Of a stretch of DNA of 6,040 nucleotides, positions 1 to 4,868 are shown piece by piece; the first letter of the stretch is position 1, and each line of letters begins with the position of its first letter. A program made the translations under genes and the position numbers. The DNA is from Candidatus Minthenecus merdequi (GTDB lineage: Bacteria > Bacteroidota > Bacteroidia > Bacteroidales > Paludibacteraceae). The stretch lies in NCBI GenBank assembly GCA_018064385.1, contig JAGHVI010000077.1, positions 1 through 6,040 on the forward strand. Reading direction: 5' to 3'. The notes below the pieces were generated by a model, which was not told where the DNA came from, ran no database searches, and was given only the letters and a program-made list of their open reading frames with translations.

Positions 1-132
1 ATCTTGGCTCCCCAAATTCGCAATCTCGTCTCCCCAAATTCTCAATCTCGACTCCCCAAATTCGCAATCTCGTCTCCCCAAATTCGCAATCTTGGCTCCC
101 CAAATTCGCAATCTTGGCTCCCCAAATTCGCA
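1..132. repeat. 22-bp tandem repeat array, six in-phase copies, probably continuing past the left edge
   Basis: Six head-to-tail copies of exactly 22 bp start at positions 1, 23, 45, 67, 89 and 111, with no spacers. The plus-strand consensus is ATCTnGnCTCCCCAAATTCG followed by CA. Variation is confined to unit position 5 (T or C), position 7 (G, T or A) and one change at position 20 (G to T in copy 2); the other 19 columns are invariant. Positions 5-7 read TGG, CGT, CGA, CGT, TGG, TGG in order. After position 132 only ATC of a next unit remains before AT-rich unique sequence, so the right end is well defined, while the left end is cut by the window. The period is not a multiple of three. Read leftward (minus strand), each unit carries a GGGG tract. 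The function is unknown; a minisatellite or VNTR, a protein-binding array or a transcribed repeat are all possible. Confidence 0.95.
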
Positions 133-142
133 ATCCTTATTG

Positions 143-208
143 TTAACTGATTGATAATACATATATTATAACAACAAGACAAACAGACAAACTTATTATT
201 ATACTCAT
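143..208 (-). CDS. Possible 21-residue hydrophobic small protein (speculative)
   Basis: An ATG at 208-206 opens a 21-codon frame ending in TAA at 145-143. The peptide is almost entirely Ile, Val, Leu and Ser (MSIIISLSVC...YVLSIS), with no charged residue, and is long enough to span a membrane once. It starts about 15 nt downstream of a consensus Bacteroidota -7 element (223-230), which would leave a very short leader of roughly 9 nt. It stops 11 bp before the tandem repeat array. There is no Shine-Dalgarno sequence, but that is normal in this phylum. Caution: T-rich DNA read in this direction gives hydrophobic residues by chance, and I recognise no family. If real, it could be a small membrane peptide or a leader peptide; if not, this stretch is simply the 5' part of a leftward transcript. 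Confidence 0.2.
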   Translation of the reverse strand: MSIIISLSVCLVVIIYVLSIS

Positions 209-222
209 ATAAAAAATCGCCA

Positions 223-253
223 CAAAGTTACAGATTTTATTTCAAAACACAAA
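223..253 (-). promoter_or_regulatory. Bacteroidota-type promoter directed leftward into the repeat array
   Basis: On the minus strand a TTTG at 253-250 is followed after exactly 19 nt by TAACTTTG at 230-223. This matches the primary sigma-factor consensus of Bacteroidota (-33 TTTG, -7 TAnnTTTG) in sequence and spacing. Transcription would begin near 217 and run left through the small hydrophobic ORF and the 22-bp repeats. It lies just beyond the peptidase terminator, so it would open a new transcription unit, either for a gene beyond the left edge or for an RNA containing the repeats. The assignment rests on consensus matching only. Confidence 0.55.
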
Positions 254-278
254 GGATATTCGCAATTATTTTTCAAAC

Positions 279-311
279 AAAAAGCACGAAGCAAAATGCT
301 TCGTGCTTTTT
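279..311 (-). terminator. Rho-independent terminator of the M6 peptidase gene
   Basis: A perfect 14-bp inverted repeat pairs 279-292 with 298-311 (core AGCACGAAGC / GCTTCGTGCT); 293 and 297 can also pair, closing a 3-nt loop. The stem begins 22 nt after the TAG stop of the peptidase gene. Read leftward, the stem ends in TTTTT and runs on into GTTTG. Read rightward it also ends in TTTTT, so the hairpin could act in both directions, but no gene is seen running rightward into it. Confidence 0.9.
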
Positions 312-333
312 GTTAATCGGCATAAAATTTTAA

Positions 334-3273
334 CTACTTCAAATTGGAAGTATAATGGAACTTGGCTGATGGACCGGACTTAGATTTATCGTTATCCTTA
401 GCATACTTTATGATATACTGACCGACAGGCAACTGTGGCAGTGTCACAGGATTTGTAGCCGCAGGAAGTTTATCCACCAAGAGGCCACTTAAATTATATA
501 TGAACAGTTTATAATCGCCTTCTTTCAACTCAGAGATATAGACCTCATAAACGACTACGCCATCACCATGTCTGACAACAGTGATAGAGATATCTTCGTC
601 ATCAGGGACAGGTTGGTTTTGGGATGTCTTGAATATCACCTCGTTCGAAGGGTCAGTAATATTCTCATAACGAGGGGTATTGCTTCTTTCATCTTTGTCT
701 GTAGCACGGACTTTGAAACGATACTCCTTATCACGCTCTAAATTTTGAACAACGAACGTGGTATCGTGGAGATAAGTGTTTTTTGCAGCATAGAAAATAG
801 ATTGCCCCGTTGTTACAGACACCTCGTCCAATGCCATTTTACCGCTACCACCTTCAGGAACGAAATAGAATTTCATACGACGATAGCCACTCTTCATTTT
901 AGAAACAGAAACATCATCTGCAGTAGTTGTCTTAATCTGCACTCTCTTGACGGTATCCCACTCTCCGGATTCGTACTTTTGAGCAAGGACATAGAACATT
1001 CCAGTCGAAGAAGCAGCAGAACCCACCCAGAAAGAATATTTTTCAATATCAGAAGCGAACTCCTTTGTGAAGAGTGTATCATTAGCTGTTTCAAAAGATG
1101 CAGCACGTGATCCCTCCTTCTTGTAAGTACCGGAAAAAGTAGTGAAAGTAGCAGACCAATCAGCGCACATTGAATCAGGGAAGTTTTCGAAACCCTCAGT
1201 TTCGACCTGTGGTTCATCGGATGTTGAATACACATCCAGATAGTATTTGGCACCATATTTCCCGATATTCTCCACGGTTTCGGCTGTATCAGCGACAAAA
1301 CTCCAAGATAGCAGAGCAGAGTTACCAGTCACATCCTTTGGTTCGTAAGCCACAGGGGTTGTAACATATATTGGGCGACGGTTACGATAACGGAACTTAG
1401 CAATTTTTGTCAACGAACTTGATATTGTGCCTTTGACGCTGAATTTAGTCTCACTATACTCATCGTAGGTCACTTTTTTAGGTTGGTACTTGACATCAAT
1501 GCTGTCATAGACATTGCCTAAAGAATCCGGTGCGATGGTAATAGAATATTGCATATAACTTTCAGAATCGTCAGGGGTATGGCGACGCCACAAGAAATTC
1601 TGGTTATCAGCAATAGAAACAGAAAGGTTTTCAGCAATGTTTTGACCAACGACAACGAACTGAGTCTCGACTGGTTGCATATATGCGTCAATATCATGAG
1701 CAATCAAAGTCAATTTCTCGTTAGGCGACACATAGTCAAACGAACAAGAACTACCATTATCCACAATATTAATCACCTTTCGGAGCATTGGCTCATTTTC
1801 GCCATGTAGAGTGAAGAGACAATTGTCAGCCACATAAGGATAAAGGTCGGACCTGCCACCTTCAGCATATTGACGATTTGGCAGAACTGGATAATAGCCA
1901 AGGCAAGTTCTGTCATTATTAGGGCCATTATTATTCCAAGTAGTTGGATTGTAATTAATATGAGTTATCAGCAAGCCATCGGCAAGACCAGTATAAGTAT
2001 CACGACCTTCCATTTTGCGATACTCAAGCATAAAGAATTCTTTAGGGTTAGGTCCTGAGCCTGAAAGGTTATGTTTAGTCTTCGAGACAAGGAATGCAGT
2101 ATTTGACGAGATAAGCGACTGAAGATTATAAGAACCTTCGCAATCGATAGATGAATCATTGGTCAATGGTGTAGGAGTAAGCCAACCGAGGAAGAAACGT
2201 TCGTAAGCGGTATAAGTAGGAGGAGTACAGCCATTATTATTGTAATTACCTTGAGTCATAATATCCCAAGAGCCCATAGCACCAAGTCCAGAAGCATAGT
2301 CGGTATCGTAAAAATCCGGGAGGCCGAGCACATGGCTGAACTCGTGGCAAAATGTACCAATTCCGCACATAGACGAACCACTTGACCATCTGAACTCGGA
2401 GGTACAAGCATAATCGGCAAGGTTCACATCATCCAACTTAGGAGGGTTGTAATAAGACATAGAGGAACGATGAGGCCATATTGACTCGGTAGGGCCACCT
2501 TCAGCCTGATTGTGACCAGCGAAATAGACAAAAACATTATCCACTGTACCGCCAGTGGCATAGTCTGCAAAATTCACATCAGCATCAGCAGCAAGGCAAG
2601 CATCAATTATCATTTGACCAGCTCGAATATCATGGTCACTACCCGACGCTGCGCCATAGTAAGCACGTTCGTGGGGCAATGTATATGGGCCATAGACATC
2701 GAAATCAGGAGTAAACTGACCATAAGAGCATTCAGTAAAATAATCTTTGATTGAGCCAGTACCACCATTAGCGCTATAATCATGCTGATTGGCAAGGTTT
2801 TCGAAATTAGCTTTAGGAGTTTGGAAAGGCACGTCTGGGTAAGAAACAAGAATAATAAGACCGCGAGGGGAACCTTTAAGAGGGAACTTACTATGAGAAG
2901 GAGGAAGTGCAGCAGACTTTCGCTGTTGACGAATAGACTTGAAACGAGGCTGTAAAGCATCGGCTTTTGTGAGGGAACTCAAAAAATTCTGTTCGTTTAC
3001 AGAACGATTCAGCGGATTATGAGCCTGAACGCCCGAAGTACGGAATGAATTGTCATCACCCAAAAAAGCATACTCAAGAATACCATCCATATTCTCGGCA
3101 ATCAAGTAGCCATCTTCAGTTGTTCTATAACTAAAATGTTCATCTCCACGGAGATAAAATGAAATTGTCGAACCATCTTTCTGAGTAATGGTAACAAGAC
3201 CAGGGTAAGCAGGGACGGCATTCAACAAGAGGACTGATGCACAAAGCAACAAAACGAGATAGACTTTCTTCAT
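334..3273 (-). CDS. Secreted M6-family (immune inhibitor A-like) zinc metallopeptidase with Fn3-like region and T9SS-type C-terminal domain
   Basis: This predicted secreted protease has 979 residues from the ATG at 3273. That start is chosen because the protein then opens with a clean signal peptide (MKKVYLVLLL..., likely cut after Ala22 in VPA-YPG); the open frame continues upstream only across the promoter. Residues about 25-100 resemble the N-terminal prodomain of Bacteroidota M6 peptidases (RGDEHF at 42-47, TTEDGYL at 51-57). The catalytic domain, about 130-515, has the zinc motif HEFSHVLGLPD (His310, Glu311, His314, Asp320) and a Met-turn WDIM ending at Met339, so it looks active. The sequence EFFMLEYRKMEGRD (412-425) is also typical of the family. 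Residues 636-884 look like a fibronectin type III fold interrupted by a second beta-sandwich (about 690-823). Residues 893-979 resemble a type A T9SS sorting domain (IYNLSG at 925-930, LPVGQYIIKY at 948-957). The gene has its own promoter and terminator. M6 family membership is firm; the substrate is unknown. Confidence 0.92.
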   Translation of the reverse strand: MKKVYLVLLLCASVLLLNAVPAYPGLVTITQKDGSTISFYLRGDEHFSYRTTEDGYLIAENMDGILEYAFLGDDNSFRTSGVQAHNPLNRSVNEQNFLSSLTKADALQPRFKSIRQQRKSAALPPSHSKFPLKGSPRGLIILVSYPDVPFQTPKANFENLANQHDYSANGGTGSIKDYFTECSYGQFTPDFDVYGPYTLPHERAYYGAASGSDHDIRAGQMIIDACLAADADVNFADYATGGTVDNVFVYFAGHNQAEGGPTESIWPHRSSMSYYNPPKLDDVNLADYACTSEFRWSSGSSMCGIGTFCHEFSHVLGLPDFYDTDYASGLGAMGSWDIMTQGNYNNNGCTPPTYTAYERFFLGWLTPTPLTNDSSIDCEGSYNLQSLISSNTAFLVSKTKHNLSGSGPNPKEFFMLEYRKMEGRDTYTGLADGLLITHINYNPTTWNNNGPNNDRTCLGYYPVLPNRQYAEGGRSDLYPYVADNCLFTLHGENEPMLRKVINIVDNGSSCSFDYVSPNEKLTLIAHDIDAYMQPVETQFVVVGQNIAENLSVSIADNQNFLWRRHTPDDSESYMQYSITIAPDSLGNVYDSIDVKYQPKKVTYDEYSETKFSVKGTISSSLTKIAKFRYRNRRPIYVTTPVAYEPKDVTGNSALLSWSFVADTAETVENIGKYGAKYYLDVYSTSDEPQVETEGFENFPDSMCADWSATFTTFSGTYKKEGSRAASFETANDTLFTKEFASDIEKYSFWVGSAASSTGMFYVLAQKYESGEWDTVKRVQIKTTTADDVSVSKMKSGYRRMKFYFVPEGGSGKMALDEVSVTTGQSIFYAAKNTYLHDTTFVVQNLERDKEYRFKVRATDKDERSNTPRYENITDPSNEVIFKTSQNQPVPDDEDISITVVRHGDGVVVYEVYISELKEGDYKLFIYNLSGLLVDKLPAATNPVTLPQLPVGQYIIKYAKDNDKSKSGPSAKFHYTSNLK

Positions 3274-3289
3274 TATAAAAATTTTTATA
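3274..3289. repeat. 16-bp AT-only palindrome abutting the peptidase start codon
   Basis: TATAAAAATTTTTATA is a perfect palindrome lying immediately before the ATG at 3273, inside the short 5' untranslated region. An A/T-rich stretch before the start is usual for translation initiation in Bacteroidota, so the symmetry may be incidental. A weak hairpin or an operator is possible but unsupported. Confidence 0.4.
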
Positions 3290-3311
3290 TTATTACAAAC
3301 GAATTGATGTG

Positions 3312-3343
3312 CAAATTTACAAATAAAATCTGATGTTGACAAA
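3312..3343 (-). promoter_or_regulatory. Promoter of the M6 peptidase gene
   Basis: On the minus strand a TTTG at 3343-3340 is followed after 20 nt by TAAATTTG at 3319-3312, matching the Bacteroidota -33/-7 consensus. Transcription would begin near 3306, giving an untranslated leader of about 33 nt before the ATG at 3273. The upstream element is only 10 bp from the T-run of the preceding terminator, so the peptidase appears to be transcribed separately from the upstream lipoprotein gene. This also supports the downstream start, because the longer open frame from 3342 would begin inside the promoter. Confidence 0.75.
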
Positions 3344-3353
3344 CATTTTATGG

Positions 3354-3395
3354 AAAAAAATATCCCATTTGGAAGATAAAATCCAAATGGGATAT
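3354..3395 (-). terminator. Rho-independent terminator of the BIG2 lipoprotein gene
   Basis: A perfect 14-bp inverted repeat pairs 3360-3373 with 3382-3395 (core TATCCCATTTGG / CCAAATGGGATA) around an 8-nt loop. In the leftward transcript the stem is followed by seven uridines (the A-run at 3354-3360). It begins 23 nt after the TAA stop of the lipoprotein gene. It marks the 3' end of the presumed SusC/SusD/lipoprotein operon. Confidence 0.93.
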
Positions 3396-3418
3396 ATAGT
3401 ATTGATAATCAGATACGA

Positions 3419-4807
3419 TTACTTAGAAGTAAGCACCATACGGAGAGTAGCACCGATAGTGTTAGTAACAGCCATCTGCTTGTTAAAGATAGAAGTACGG
3501 ACAGGCTTTTCAGAGTTCTGAGGGCGAACACCATTCTTAGCAGGCTTTTGAACTGGATAAACACCACCTTCGTAAGTTACAGTCTGCATAGGAGCCATTT
3601 CCAGAGGATCCTTGAAATAATAGCCAGGTTCATCGGTATCTTCTATATACTCAGTAGCAAGACCATAATCAGCGAATGCAGGCATTACAGTAGCGACAAA
3701 GTGGTAGTAGCTCATCTTGAACCAACCAGTGTTTTCGTCAGACTCGAGGTCGAAGTTGATGTCATCATAAGCCTCTTCGAGTTCTGGCCAACCAAGATAC
3801 CAACCACTCATACCAGATTCACCAGTTTCAGGGTCAACAGAAGTCCAATACATCATCATGTGAGAATCGTAAGTGTTGAAGAAAGGATAGTCAGCTTCGT
3901 CAGCTTCACCACCTCTAAGGATGATATCAAAGAACTCAAGATAGTTACCTTCGTTGAAGTGACCAACTTGAATATATCCAGGGTAAGGCATAAGCTCAGC
4001 ACCAGTCTTAACATACTGTTTGCCCATTTCAGTAACGTCGTCGCAAAGCATACGATCGCCGAGGCAATATGAATATTTAATGTCATACATATAGAAGTCA
4101 GTGAACTCCATAAGAGCACCTTGACCAGCTACAGTAAACTCGCCATCGCCATTAAAGAAAGCATCAGAAGAGAGAAGCCAAGAACGTGCAGCACGGATTG
4201 AATCCTGGAAAACGCCAATCTCAGTTCCGTCAGTAGTAGTGTAGAGATAATACCAGTTACCAACCTGGAATGCGTCAACAACAGTCTGGATTGCAGCAGT
4301 AGTATCGCATTCGCCAGTAAATGCGTAATCGTCAACGCGTGTCAACTGAGCGTCACCACCGTCAGGGAGTTCCTGACCACGATTTCTACGCAAACGATAG
4401 ATGGCATGGCATTTGTCGTGCCACTCCTCAGAAGCCTGCATCCAATAAACAGAGTTGAACTTAATGTTCTTGAAATAGTCAACGACTGTCACATGGAGAA
4501 CTGCAGTTTTTGAAGGGTCACTCTTGAGAGCAGCAGTAATGTCAGCAGTACCCTCAGCCTTAGCAACGATAGCATTACCCTCGATAGCAGCAACTTCAGA
4601 ATTAGAAGAGGTAAAATTGAGTTGTGTCAAAGAAACGCCTGTCATAGAGATGACCTCGCTTTGACCAACACTGATAGTAATGTTGCCATCTTTACCATTG
4701 TTGAAAAAGAAAACGTCACCAATAGGGTCGTCACTCTTACTGTCGTCATCCTTCTTACAACCGATAACGGCAAGCGCGATAAAAAGCGCAAAAAACAATT
4801 TTTTCAT
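3419..4807 (-). CDS. Surface lipoprotein with BIG2 Ig-like domain, SusD-associated, unknown C-terminal region
   Basis: The product has 462 residues from the ATG at 4807; a TTG two codons upstream is less likely because MKKLFFALFI... is a normal signal-peptide opening. The lipobox AVIGC puts the lipidated cysteine at residue 17. It is followed by KKDDDSKSDD, the lysine-plus-acidic pattern known in Bacteroidota as a lipoprotein export signal to the cell surface. Residues about 43-109 form a BIG2-type bacterial Ig-like domain (ISVGQSEVISM at 45-55, SSNSEVAAI at 67-75, AEGTADITA at 84-92). Residues about 110-420 are acidic and rich in Tyr, Trp and Phe, and I do not recognise the family. The basic tail (about 419-462) differs in composition from the rest. 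The gene starts 54 nt after the SusD-like gene and ends at a strong terminator, so it is probably the last gene of a SusCD operon. By analogy with SusE/SusF and other auxiliary lipoproteins it may bind substrate at the surface; this is inferred from position. Confidence 0.88.
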   Translation of the reverse strand: MKKLFFALFIALAVIGCKKDDDSKSDDPIGDVFFFNNGKDGNITISVGQSEVISMTGVSLTQLNFTSSNSEVAAIEGNAIVAKAEGTADITAALKSDPSKTAVLHVTVVDYFKNIKFNSVYWMQASEEWHDKCHAIYRLRRNRGQELPDGGDAQLTRVDDYAFTGECDTTAAIQTVVDAFQVGNWYYLYTTTDGTEIGVFQDSIRAARSWLLSSDAFFNGDGEFTVAGQGALMEFTDFYMYDIKYSYCLGDRMLCDDVTEMGKQYVKTGAELMPYPGYIQVGHFNEGNYLEFFDIILRGGEADEADYPFFNTYDSHMMMYWTSVDPETGESGMSGWYLGWPELEEAYDDINFDLESDENTGWFKMSYYHFVATVMPAFADYGLATEYIEDTDEPGYYFKDPLEMAPMQTVTYEGGVYPVQKPAKNGVRPQNSEKPVRTSIFNKQMAVTNTIGATLRMVLTSK

Positions 4808-4852
4808 AAACAATTTTTTGATTAAAGTTAAAAAAGATTTCTATTTACAATC

Positions 4853-4868
4853 TGACTGATATCAGTCA
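4853..4868. repeat. 16-bp perfect palindrome overlapping the SusD-like stop codon
   Basis: TGACTGATATCAGTCA is perfectly self-complementary and contains the TGA stop of the SusD-like gene (4864-4862). In RNA it could form a 6-bp stem with a 4-nt loop. No T-run follows directly, so it is not a standard terminator. It could be a weak processing or attenuation structure between the SusD-like and lipoprotein cistrons, a protein-binding site, or chance. Confidence 0.5.

Noticed and set aside
1..132. CRISPR array
   Set aside because: The units are directly adjacent, 22 bp each, with no unique spacers; this is a plain tandem repeat.
1..150. Plus-strand open frame running through the repeats to TGA at 148-150, as the tail of a protein entering from the left
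   Set aside because: The repeat contains no stop in any plus-strand phase, so the frame stays open automatically. The 22-bp period shifts frame at each unit and gives a 22-residue pattern (PQIRNL, SPNSQS, LPKFAI) typical of spurious translation. It cannot be fully excluded without the left flank.
133..278. tRNA or other structured RNA gene in the AT-rich gap
   Set aside because: No cloverleaf, no CCA-like end and no extended stems are visible; only the promoter, the tiny ORF and AT-rich sequence can be supported.
3274..3342. Extra 23 N-terminal residues on the peptidase from an ATG at 3342
   Set aside because: They would place a polar, Cys-containing stretch before an otherwise perfect signal peptide and would begin inside the predicted promoter, upstream of the expected transcript start.
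3548..4072. Plus-strand open frame of 174 codons opposite the lipoprotein gene, and the other plus-strand frames at 745-1110, 5342-5641 and 5654-6037
   Set aside because: They lie wholly antisense to well-supported minus-strand genes and show no recognisable domain, promoter or signal sequence.
4808..4813. TTG start at 4813 for the lipoprotein
   Set aside because: The ATG at 4807 gives a standard MKK signal peptide; two extra residues from a rare start add nothing.
4821..4849. Promoter for the lipoprotein gene (TTG-N17-TAACTTTA on the minus strand)
   Set aside because: The -7 element lacks the final G, the -33 match is only three bases, and the predicted start would leave a leader of about 10 nt; co-transcription with the SusD-like gene is simpler.
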